From NCBI GenBank assembly GCA_002452295.1, contig DKEX01000068.1:8669-36757 (forward strand): DNA of 28,089 nt. Reading direction: 5' to 3'. Made by a program: the position numbers and the translations under genes. Within the stretch, counting starts at the first letter, position 1, and each line of letters opens with the position of its first letter. The DNA comes from Firmicutes bacterium UBA6811. GTDB taxonomy: Bacteria > Bacillota > SHA-98 > UBA4971. The notes beneath the pieces were generated by a model. That model was not told the DNA's origin and searched no databases. It saw nothing but the letters and a program-made list of their open reading frames with translations. Shown here one piece after another: positions 22,851 to 28,089 of this stretch.

Positions 22851-23067
22851 TCTCGGATGCGGCAACGCGGCCGGTGTGATGGGTGGATTGGGTTGAGTCA
22901 GGCTGGGCTGGGCTGGACCGGATGGAGCGGAGTGAAGGAGCGACTTTCGCGGTTTTCCGGGGCAATGACGGGATGGCAGGATGATGGACTTCTGGAGGAC
23001 AGCAGCGCGCCAGGCCAGATCATGGGAGGTCTGGGCGCGAGGCGCGAGGATCGGGGAGGGTGAACCC

Positions 23068-23934
23068 ATGGGCCAGGCGACGATACGCGATGCCGGTGCG
23101 AACCCTTATATGCCGGAGCTTGCCACGATAACGCAGGTCACGCGAGAGACCGACGCGAACGACGTCAAGACTTTCCGCGTGGAGTTCCGCGACCCGTCCA
23201 CGTGGGAGAGGTTTCGGTACATGCCCGGGCAGTTCGCCGAGGTGTCGGTGTTCGGCGTGGGGGAGGCGCCCATCTCGATCACTTCGTCCCCGACCCAGCA
23301 GGGGTATCTCGAGTTCAGCGTGAAGAAGATGGGCCAGGTCACGACGGCCCTCCACTACTCGTCTGAGGGCACCGTCATCGGCGTGAGGGGCCCCTACGGC
23401 AATACTTTCCCCGTGGCTGACATGCAGGGTAAGAACATCATCTTCATAGGTGGCGGGATTGGCCTTGCGCCGCTGCGCTCACTCATCAACTACGTCCTCT
23501 CGGACGAACACAGGGGCGAGTTCGGGCGCGTGCAGATCATCTACGGCGCGAGGAGTTCCGGCGACCTCGTATTCAAGGGCGAGCTGGAGCGGTGGGGCGC
23601 AAGGGCCGACATCGACCAGGTCGTCACCATCGATCGCCCCGAGGCGGGGTGGTCCGGCCGCGTCGGGTTCGTCCCGGCCGTACTAAAGGAGGTCGCCCCG
23701 CGCCCGGAGGGCGCGGTCGCAGTGACATGCGGGCCGCCCATCATGATCAAGTTCGTCCTCTCCACCCTGACTGAGCTGGGATTCGCACCCGAGCAGGTGG
23801 TCACCACCCTCGAGATGCGGATGAAGTGCGGAATCGGGAAGTGCGGCCGGTGCAACATCGGCAGCAAGTACGTCTGCCGCGACGGCCCGGTGTTCACCTA
23901 TAGGCAGCTTCTAGAAATGCCGCAGGAATACTGA
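23068..23934 (+). CDS. flxA: FlxA-like FAD/NAD(P)H oxidoreductase with [2Fe-2S] site
   Basis: A 288-residue protein of the ferredoxin-NADP reductase/PyrK/AsrB superfamily, probably the NADH entry point of the Hdr complex. Seen: beta-barrel FAD domain with RYMPGQFAEVSVFGVGEAPISITSSP (flavin site, residues about 50-75) and VRGPYGNTFPV; NAD-binding domain with FIGGGIGLAPLRSLI and IIYGARSSGDLVFKGEL; VTCGPPIMIKFV; and the C-terminal [2Fe-2S] motif MKCGIGKCGRCNIG, then YVCRDGPVFTY. ATG 23068 follows GGGGAGGGTGA and is preferred over ATG 22981 and 22984 in the same frame, which have no ribosome site. The 288-bp spacing and weak terminator before it mean it could have its own promoter, though I see none. 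Confidence 0.87.
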   Translation: MGQATIRDAGANPYMPELATITQVTRETDANDVKTFRVEFRDPSTWERFRYMPGQFAEVSVFGVGEAPISITSSPTQQGYLEFSVKKMGQVTTALHYSSEGTVIGVRGPYGNTFPVADMQGKNIIFIGGGIGLAPLRSLINYVLSDEHRGEFGRVQIIYGARSSGDLVFKGELERWGARADIDQVVTIDRPEAGWSGRVGFVPAVLKEVAPRPEGAVAVTCGPPIMIKFVLSTLTELGFAPEQVVTTLEMRMKCGIGKCGRCNIGSKYVCRDGPVFTYRQLLEMPQEY

Positions 23935-23986
23935 TTACGGGCGCTGCTAGCATGTGTGACTATCAAGACCTGTAGGAGGGCATACT

Positions 23987-24499
23987 ATGACGAACCCCAC
24001 TATTCGGGCCGCCACGCCTGACGACGCGGCGGCCATCTACATGCTTGTCCGCGAACTCGCCCAAGCGAACGGAGAGGAGACCCCGGTCACGCCTGAATTC
24101 GCATCGCAATACCTGTGTGCTCCAGGATGTGCTGCGTTCGTCGCCGAAGCCAACGGCCGGGTGATCGGCTTCTTGAGCTACTACATTCATCCGAATCTCT
24201 ATCACGCAGGGCCGACGGCTCTCATTGACGAGTTGGTCGTGTCCGGCGACATGCGGGGAGCCGGCGTCGGGGAGAGGCTCGTGGTAGCTGCAATAGAGGC
24301 CGCCAAGCGCGCAGGCTGCCAGGAAATCTCGGTGAGCACTATGTTCAAGAACGAGCGCGCGCAACGCTTTTACAGGAGACTTGGCTTCGGCGACGACGCG
24401 CTGCTGCTCGAGATCCATTTCGACCGACCTGATGAAGGCGGTCCCGTGCGCGAGGACGGGTCCTCGTCGCCTGTCAACCAGGGAGAAGACAGCATGTAG
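23987..24499 (+). CDS. GNAT-family N-acetyltransferase
   Basis: A 170-residue protein with the GNAT fold: TIRAATPDDAAAIYMLVREL at the N-terminus, GFLSYY (beta 4), IDELVVSGDMRGAGVGERLV with the acetyl-CoA-binding RxxGxG motif (residues about 91-96), and NERAQRFYRRLGF near the C-terminus. It transfers an acetyl group from acetyl-CoA to an amine; the substrate cannot be told. The length resembles diamine or small-molecule acetyltransferases. ATG 23987 follows GTAGGAGGG. It stands alone, 52 bp after flxA, and is less GC-rich than the redox genes, so it may be a separate transcription unit or later insertion. Confidence 0.85.
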   Translation: MTNPTIRAATPDDAAAIYMLVRELAQANGEETPVTPEFASQYLCAPGCAAFVAEANGRVIGFLSYYIHPNLYHAGPTALIDELVVSGDMRGAGVGERLVVAAIEAAKRAGCQEISVSTMFKNERAQRFYRRLGFGDDALLLEIHFDRPDEGGPVREDGSSSPVNQGEDSM

Positions 24500-24515
24500 T
24501 TCACTTTGCAAGACA

Positions 24516-24531
24516 TCGGAGCAGCCTCCGA
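24516..24531 (+). terminator. Possible hairpin after the acetyltransferase gene
   Basis: TCGGAG-CAGC-CTCCGA has perfect 6-bp arms 17 bp after the stop codon. Only GCCGTTTA follows, with no full T-run, so termination is uncertain. Confidence 0.3.
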
Positions 24532-24574
24532 CGCCGTTTAGTATCTGCACACTCGTGGAATACTACGTATGCTA

Positions 24575-24628
24575 CTTTGCGTGCTCCTTCGAGCAGGAGC
24601 ATGGGCACAAAGGCGGAAGGAGGTGCGC
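24575..24628 (+). promoter_or_regulatory. Hsp20 leader with alternative hairpins that cover the ribosome site
   Basis: CTCCTTC (24584-24590) is exactly complementary to GAAGGAG (24616-24622), the core of the hsp20 ribosome site, and GCG (24579-24581) can pair with CGC (24626-24628) to extend that helix across a small internal loop. The same upstream bases can instead form TGCTCCT-TCGAGC-AGGAGCA (24582-24601), extendable by CTTTG / CAAAG. Two exclusive folds, one hiding the ribosome site, are what an RNA thermometer or similar switch would need. Confidence 0.4.
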
Positions 24629-24633
24629 GGCAA

Positions 24634-25080
24634 GTGAGCCTTATCAGGTGGGATCCTTTTGATGAGCTTGCGACGATCCGCGACGCGATGAACAGGGTGT
24701 TCGACGAGACGTTCGCCAGGCGTGGCGTGGGTGGGCTTTTGCCCGGCCGCGGGTGGCAGCCGTCGGTGGACATGTACGAGACCGAGAGCGATCTCGTGGT
24801 CAGGGCAGACCTGCCGGGCGTAGACCAGAAGGACGTCGAGGTCACTCTCACCGACACCGCCATGACGATAAAGGGCGAGTCGAAGTACGAGAGAGAAGTC
24901 GAGGACAAGAACGTATACCGGCGCGAGCGTGCCTACGGCACCTTTGCCCGAACGCTGCCGATTACGACGAAAGTGAAGGCAGACCAGGCGCGGGCCAGCT
25001 TCAAGAACGGGGTTCTCGAGGTGGTCATCCCCAAGGCCGAGGAGGCGAAGGGCAAGACATACCGGCTCGACATACATTAG
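24634..25080 (+). CDS. Small heat-shock protein (Hsp20/alpha-crystallin family)
   Basis: A 148-residue ATP-independent chaperone that holds unfolding proteins and forms oligomers. Seen: N-terminal LIRWDPFDELATIRDAMNRVFDE, typical of bacterial Hsp20, then the alpha-crystallin domain from about residue 45 (PSVDMYETESDLVVRADLPGV, KGESKYEREVEDKNVYRRER, YGTFARTLPI) ending in ASFKNGVLEVVIPK and a short tail. GTG 24634 is chosen because AAGGAGG (24617-24623) sits 10 bases upstream; an in-frame ATG at 24601 would put the ribosome site inside the gene. No CIRCE (HrcA) inverted repeat is present upstream. Control may be at translation through the leader hairpins. Confidence 0.94.
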   Translation: MSLIRWDPFDELATIRDAMNRVFDETFARRGVGGLLPGRGWQPSVDMYETESDLVVRADLPGVDQKDVEVTLTDTAMTIKGESKYEREVEDKNVYRRERAYGTFARTLPITTKVKADQARASFKNGVLEVVIPKAEEAKGKTYRLDIH

Positions 25081-25125
25081 CCGTCCGCCGCGCAGGCTCG
25101 TGGTCCGGGGCACGCGGTCGGGGGC

Positions 25126-25153
25126 TTGAATTCCGCAGGTGTCTGTGTATACT
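25126..25153 (+). promoter_or_regulatory. Sigma-A-type promoter before the UPF0489-like gene
   Basis: TTGAAT (25126-25131), a 16-bp spacer, then TATACT (25148-25153). The -10 box matches TATAAT in 5 of 6 positions and the -35 box matches TTGACA in 4 of 6. It lies 58 bp before the GTG at 25212 and is among the best sigma-A promoters in the window. Confidence 0.6.
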
Positions 25154-25211
25154 ATGGTGCAAAGAGCGCAGCCGTGAGTGAGGATGAGGCGGTCCTCCTG
25201 GATCGGGGGCC

Positions 25212-26120
25212 GTGGTACGGAGGATGGGTGTATACCTTGACATCGATGCGGACTTCATGTTCAGGCCCAGGACGAGCGGCAATCCGCGGGTCCGGCAGGA
25301 CTGCTGGACGACGCCTGGCGAGGTAGTGGACGGGCTGGAGAAGGCGGGACTCGGCTGGGACGAAAGCCCGGCCGCCGTTTTCACCGACCACAAGGAGGCT
25401 TACTTTGTCTGGAAGGAATGGGGCGCCCACTCGGCCACCCTGGTCCACATGGACGTCCATTCCGACTTCTATGACACCTTCCCCTGGCTCGTCCACTGTG
25501 GCAACTTCGTGAGGAAGGCCGCGGAGGACGGTCTTGTCTCGAAGGTTGTGTGGGTCGTTCCCCGGTGGCTTTACGATAGTGACGAATGGGAGCGATGGGA
25601 CACCCCTGGTGTTCGCCTGCAGAGGCACCGGAAAACGCTGTCCTATCACGAGAAGGGGCGGTGCTGCGCCGGGCACGAGGTGGAGGTTGAGATCGTCCCG
25701 CACGATCGTTTCTTGATGCCCAATTGCAGGGCCGCCCTGGTGACGGTAGCCACAAGCCCGGCGTTCGTCCCGGCGGAGGGCCTGCTGCAGGTCAGGGAGC
25801 TTGTGGACTGTGTTGCTGAGCGCTGCTCACGCCTCGCGGTGAGGCCGCACATCCCCATGAGCATCGACGACCCGGCCCTGCGCCGCCTGTGGCTGGACGT
25901 TCGACGGGGCGATGGCGCGACGACGGGCCGGGGGGCTGCCACCTCAGGCGCGGCGGCGGCCCACAGGCTCCTCAGCTACCTGTGGGTCGAGCACGATGTG
26001 GTCCGGCGCCGCCACAACGAAACCCGCACCCCAGGCGGGCCGCCTGCACCCGCACCTGCACCGGCACATACACCTGCGCCTGCGCCTACCTCCGGGGCGG
26101 GCCTGGGCCGCGCATCGTGA
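25212..26120 (+). CDS. UPF0489-like protein with arginase-like metal-site motifs
   Basis: A 302-residue protein I place tentatively in the UPF0489 family from its N-terminal VYLDIDADFMF segment and the HMDVHSDFYD motif (residues 79-88), which resembles the DxHxD metal-binding motif of arginase-like ureohydrolases; a TDHKEAY segment (58-64) may add ligands. Members of this family have been linked to peptide arginases, but no precursor peptide is seen here. The C-terminus (279-295) is a Pro-Ala repeat tail of no known function. It has its own promoter. Start choice is unsure: GTG 25212 has a weak GGGGG site, and ATG 25224 directly abuts GGAGG with no spacing. The function is not known. Confidence 0.6.
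   Translation: MVRRMGVYLDIDADFMFRPRTSGNPRVRQDCWTTPGEVVDGLEKAGLGWDESPAAVFTDHKEAYFVWKEWGAHSATLVHMDVHSDFYDTFPWLVHCGNFVRKAAEDGLVSKVVWVVPRWLYDSDEWERWDTPGVRLQRHRKTLSYHEKGRCCAGHEVEVEIVPHDRFLMPNCRAALVTVATSPAFVPAEGLLQVRELVDCVAERCSRLAVRPHIPMSIDDPALRRLWLDVRRGDGATTGRGAATSGAAAAHRLLSYLWVEHDVVRRRHNETRTPGGPPAPAPAPAHTPAPAPTSGAGLGRAS
26041..26094 (+). repeat. Low-complexity Pro-Ala coding repeat
   Basis: Imperfect hexamer units of the GCACCT/GCGCCT kind encode alternating Pro-Ala at the end of the UPF0489-like protein. Slippage at such a tract could vary the tail length between strains. Confidence 0.6.
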
Positions 26121-26162
26121 CCAGGTCCCGGGTGAAGCTGATGAGACAGAGGGTGATGTACG

Positions 26163-26696
26163 TTGACGAAGGACCTTATCGAGGCCATCGAGCAGCGGAG
26201 GAGCGTAAGAGAGTTCAAGACCGACGAAGTCCCCGATGCGACGATAAGCCGCATCATCGGGTGCGCCCTCATGGCGCCGACGGCAGGCAACGTCCAGCCG
26301 TGGCGGTTCTGGGTGGTGAAGCGTCCCGAGGTCAAGGCAGCTCTCGCGCGCGCCGCCTATGGACAGGGGTTCGTCGAGGATGCGCCCGTGGTTGTGGTTG
26401 TCGCGGCCGAACCGAAGCGGAGCGCGGCCCAGTACGGGAAGCGTGGGTCGGAGCTATACTGCATCCAGGACACCGCCGCTGCCATCGAGAACATGCTCCT
26501 TACAGTGGTGGCCTATGGGCTTGGGGCCTGCTGGGTCGGGGCGTTCGACGAGGACGCCGCCAGGCGTGCCCTGGATGTTCCCGAGGGCCTGCGGCCCGTG
26601 GCTATGATCCCCATCGGCCACCCGAAGAGAGACCCCGCCACCCGGCGCCCGCGTCCCCAGCGCCCGTGGGACGAGGTCGTCGTGGTGGTGGGCTGA
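26163..26696 (+). CDS. Nitroreductase-family FMN oxidoreductase
   Basis: A 177-residue protein of the nitroreductase fold, which binds FMN as a homodimer and reduces nitro groups, quinones or flavins with NAD(P)H. Seen: IEQRRSVREFKTDEV (residues 8-22, FMN phosphate-binding Arg residues), MAPTAGNVQPWRFWVV (38-53), DTAAAIENMLLTVVAYGLGACWVGAF (near 105-130) and MIPIGHPKRDP (FMN contact region, near 152-162). The short length suits the stand-alone group. The TTG start at 26163 follows GAGGGTGA about 8 bases upstream. It lies 42 bp after the preceding gene and may share its transcript. The physiological substrate cannot be told. Confidence 0.9.
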   Translation: MTKDLIEAIEQRRSVREFKTDEVPDATISRIIGCALMAPTAGNVQPWRFWVVKRPEVKAALARAAYGQGFVEDAPVVVVVAAEPKRSAAQYGKRGSELYCIQDTAAAIENMLLTVVAYGLGACWVGAFDEDAARRALDVPEGLRPVAMIPIGHPKRDPATRRPRPQRPWDEVVVVVG

Positions 26697-26830
26697 CCTT
26701 GCCACTTGGGCTAGCGTAGCGAACCCAGGTCTACCGCAATATCGACGATGTCAGCGCCGGCGTGCCGTTGCGCGTCGGCGGCTACTCGAGCGGCCGTCTG
26801 CAGACGACAGTGGCATCCGCCCTTCCCCTG

Positions 26831-26839
26831 TGGTATAAT
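26831..26839 (+). promoter_or_regulatory. Extended -10 promoter of the toxin-antitoxin operon
   Basis: TGG-TATAAT is a perfect extended -10 element. TGGCAT at 26811-26816 is a poor -35 at 17 bp, as often found with extended -10 promoters. It lies 114 bp before the antitoxin start. The rest of the 257-bp gap (26697-26953) holds only a 12-bp direct repeat. Confidence 0.6.
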
Positions 26840-26876
26840 CTGGCTATCTGTGTTATGTGCGAGGTATCGTGCGTTC

Positions 26877-26922
26877 CGGCCTGGTGCGACGTTGTTCGGG
26901 CGCTGGGCGACGGCCTGGTGCG
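26877..26922 (+). repeat. Perfect 12-bp direct repeat in the toxin-antitoxin leader
   Basis: CGGCCTGGTGCG occurs at 26877-26888 and again at 26911-26922, 34 bp apart start to start, between the promoter and the antitoxin gene. Toxin-antitoxin operons are often controlled by their own proteins, so this is a candidate operator pair. Confidence 0.35.
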
Positions 26923-26953
26923 GCACATCCGTACGGAAAGGAGGGGAGCAACT

Positions 26954-27400
26954 GTGAAAGCTGTAGAGGTCACTGGTACTGTTGACGCCGACGGCCGGCT
27001 GCATTTGGATGCGTCCCTCCCAGTTCGTGGCCCATGCCGGGTTAGAGCGGTTGTTCTCGTACCCGAGGACTCTGATGAGGCGGGTGAGCGCGACCCCTGG
27101 AGAACTGCTTCGAGCTACCCGCCTACCGGTCTTCTTAGAGAGGAGACGGGGGACACCGCCTATTCATCAGACGACCTCCGGGTGCTCAAACGGGAAGTCT
27201 CAAGACAGCTTGACCGCTTGCCTCTTGACCGTCAACGGCATATACTTGGCTACGTTCGGATGCTGCTTCGTGAGCCACCGCATGGTGCGCCTGGGCGACA
27301 GCTTCTGCCATTCGCCGGTGTTCTTGGTGAGGAGGACGCCAGGGCAATAGCCGAGGCTATAGAAAAGGGCTGCGAGCGGGTGGACGAGAATGAGTGGTAG
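26954..27400 (+). CDS. Antitoxin of a VapBC-type pair
   Basis: A 148-residue protein. The N-terminal 40 residues (VEVTGTVDADGRLHLDASLPV, VRAVVLVPED) look like the small beta-barrel of AF2212/DUF2281-type antitoxins. The C-terminus, FAGVLGEEDARAIAEAIEKGCERVDENEW, is the extended segment that many antitoxins use to wrap around a PIN toxin. The middle contains a helical LPLDRQRHILGYVRMLLRE. GTG 26954 is chosen because AAAGGAGGGG (26937-26946) is a strong ribosome site; longer in-frame starts would begin upstream of the promoter. It overlaps the toxin gene by 11 bp, so the two are made together. Confidence 0.8.
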   Translation: MKAVEVTGTVDADGRLHLDASLPVRGPCRVRAVVLVPEDSDEAGERDPWRTASSYPPTGLLREETGDTAYSSDDLRVLKREVSRQLDRLPLDRQRHILGYVRMLLREPPHGAPGRQLLPFAGVLGEEDARAIAEAIEKGCERVDENEW

Positions 27401-27785
27401 ATTCCTTCTTGATAGTAACATCGTCATTGCCTTCCTTGCCGGGGATGCTTCGGTCCGGGACCGCCTGGCACAGGCAGATGAGCTGTTTACGTCGGGCATA
27501 GTCATGGGCGAGCTGTACTTCGGAGTTCTCAAGCCGGGTCGGGTCGAGGAAAACCTGGGGCGGTTGAGACGGTTTGAGTGTGCTTGTGTGGTGCTGGGTT
27601 GTGACCCCGGTACAGCGTGGGAGTACGCCGGGATAAAGAACGGCTGGAGATCGAAGGGACGACCCATCCCAGAAAACGACATATGGATTGCGGCGACAGC
27701 CCGCCAACACGGTCTCACTCTCGTGACACGCGACCAGCACTTCTCGGCAGTGGATGACCTGAAGTGTGATGCGTGGTTACCGTAA
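27390..27785 (+). CDS. vapC: PIN-domain toxin ribonuclease (VapC family)
   Basis: A 131-residue PIN-domain protein, a magnesium-dependent ribonuclease that typically cleaves tRNA or rRNA when free of its antitoxin. All four acidic residues are visible: Asp8 in FLLDSNIVI, Glu41 in MGELYFG, Asp97 in ENDIWIAA and Asp115 in VTRDQHF. The protein is complete, so the toxin should be active. ATG 27390 lies inside the end of the antitoxin gene (11-bp overlap), the standard VapBC arrangement. A tRNA gene on the other strand starts 65 bp downstream; tRNA genes are common neighbours of inserted elements, though no integrase or att repeat is seen here. Confidence 0.93.
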   Translation: MSGRFLLDSNIVIAFLAGDASVRDRLAQADELFTSGIVMGELYFGVLKPGRVEENLGRLRRFECACVVLGCDPGTAWEYAGIKNGWRSKGRPIPENDIWIAATARQHGLTLVTRDQHFSAVDDLKCDAWLP

Positions 27786-27849
27786 GGTCGGACTTCGTTC
27801 AGCAGTCTAGCCTGTCCTCTTGGCTGAGCCTCCGGCGGGGCAACGAAAA

Positions 27850-27937
27850 TGGTGCCGAAGGGGGGACTTGAACCCCCATGGAGGGTCACTCCGCGCGATT
27901 TTGAGTCGCGTGCGTCTGCCAGTTCCGCCACTTCGGC
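27850..27937 (-). tRNA. tRNA-Leu (anticodon CAA)
   Basis: On the minus strand the 88-base sequence begins GCCGAAGTGGCGGAACTGG and ends CTTCGGCACCA. Acceptor GCCGAAG pairs perfectly with CTTCGGC, the discriminator is A, and CCA is encoded. The anticodon arm is CGCGA-CTCAAAA-TCGCG, giving anticodon CAA, which reads UUG. A long variable arm (GGAG-TGAC-CCTCC) and a GGGGG-TTCAAGT-CCCCC T arm confirm a class II leucine tRNA. It has its own promoter about 90 bp upstream. The anticodon follows from counting the 7-base loop. Confidence 0.96.
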
Positions 27938-27986
27938 ACCCAAGGTTGGCTCGTTTGCGGTTCGTGACGGCGAGGCCGCCAGTGCG

Positions 27987-28002
27987 TCGGGCCCAGGCCC
28001 GA
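27987..28002 (-). repeat. Inverted repeat in the tRNA-Leu leader
   Basis: TCGGGCC-CA-GGCCCGA has perfect 7-bp arms, with a further CG pair outside after a one-base bulge. It lies between the minus-strand promoter and the tRNA, so it would fold in the precursor leader. It has no T-run and is probably not a terminator. Confidence 0.4.
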
Positions 28003-28029
28003 ACGCCTCTGGACCTTCGCCCACCCTGC

Positions 28030-28059
28030 ATTATACATCACGTGCGGGCCTGAGGGCAA
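28030..28059 (-). promoter_or_regulatory. Promoter of tRNA-Leu
   Basis: On the minus strand, TTGCCC (28059-28054), an 18-bp spacer, then a perfect TATAAT (28035-28030). It drives transcription toward the tRNA at 27937. It is one of the two perfect TATAAT boxes noted in the window. Confidence 0.65.
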
Positions 28060-28089
28060 GTGGGGGTTAGCCTCGGCAGTGCTGACGCA

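Noticed and set aside
20576..23934. Anaerobic sulfite reductase (asr) or sulfhydrogenase operon
   Set aside because: Two genes resemble AsrA and AsrB, but no AsrC or hydrogenase catalytic subunit is present, and the adjacent MvhD and HdrA genes fit an Flx-Hdr system better.
23953..23967. CRP/FNR-like site TGTGACTATCAAG before the acetyltransferase
   Set aside because: The spacing is too short and the right half-site is wrong.
24500..24633. CIRCE/HrcA operator before hsp20
   Set aside because: The TTAGCACTC-N9-GAGTGCTAA pattern is absent; the inverted repeats present do not match it.
26711..27004. Possible gene remnant on the minus strand before the toxin-antitoxin pair
   Set aside because: A short stretch looks protein-like (TAARVAADAQRHAGADIVD), but there is no ribosome site or recognisable family, and it crosses the toxin-antitoxin promoter.
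27786..28089. Integration site at the tRNA-Leu gene
   Set aside because: No integrase and no repeated copy of the tRNA 3' end is seen in the window.

Overview
The window looks like chromosomal DNA of an anaerobic, high-GC member of the Bacillota (Firmicutes, Clostridia-like). Evidence: the accD-accA-pfkA-pyk order typical of that phylum, strong AAGGAGG ribosome sites with many GTG and TTG starts, two sigma-H-like promoter motifs (sigma-H is a Bacillota sporulation-initiation factor), and a large set of flavin and iron-sulfur genes of strict anaerobes. All recognised protein genes lie on the plus strand. The minus strand carries one tRNA and a candidate 6S RNA.

Region 1 (1-6777): the end of accD, then accA and an ATP-type pfkA, each overlapping the next by 4 bp, followed by pyk, class II fba, a second phosphofructokinase with the residues of the pyrophosphate-dependent type, and a DedA/VTT-like membrane protein. 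This is lower glycolysis plus the acetyl-CoA carboxylase carboxyltransferase. A sigma-H-like promoter lies before fba.

Region 2 (6778-7226) has no protein gene. It holds a candidate 6S RNA on the minus strand, a second sigma-H-like promoter on the plus strand, and a perfect CRP/FNR-type palindrome TGTGA-N6-TCACA.

Region 3 (7227-23934) is a nearly 17 kb redox supercluster: an HdrA-like/ferredoxin/MvhD fusion, metV, metF, a GcvH-like lipoyl protein, hdrC, hdrB, hdrA, an MvhD with an added winged-helix domain, a double-length HdrA, and four genes resembling FlxD, FlxC, FlxB and FlxA. Family knowledge suggests that NADH enters at FlxA and passes through FlxB, FlxC and FlxD to the HdrA flavins. 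There electrons may be bifurcated or confurcated between ferredoxin and a second acceptor. That acceptor may be methylene-tetrahydrofolate via MetVF, or a disulfide at HdrB. The GcvH-like protein beside hdrC raises the possibility that lipoate is the dithiol carrier. No hydrogenase or formate dehydrogenase catalytic subunit is present.

Region 4 (23935-28089) is accessory: a GNAT acetyltransferase, an Hsp20 whose leader can pair with its own ribosome site, a UPF0489-like protein, a nitroreductase, a VapBC-type toxin-antitoxin pair and a tRNA-Leu(CAA) on the minus strand with its own promoter.
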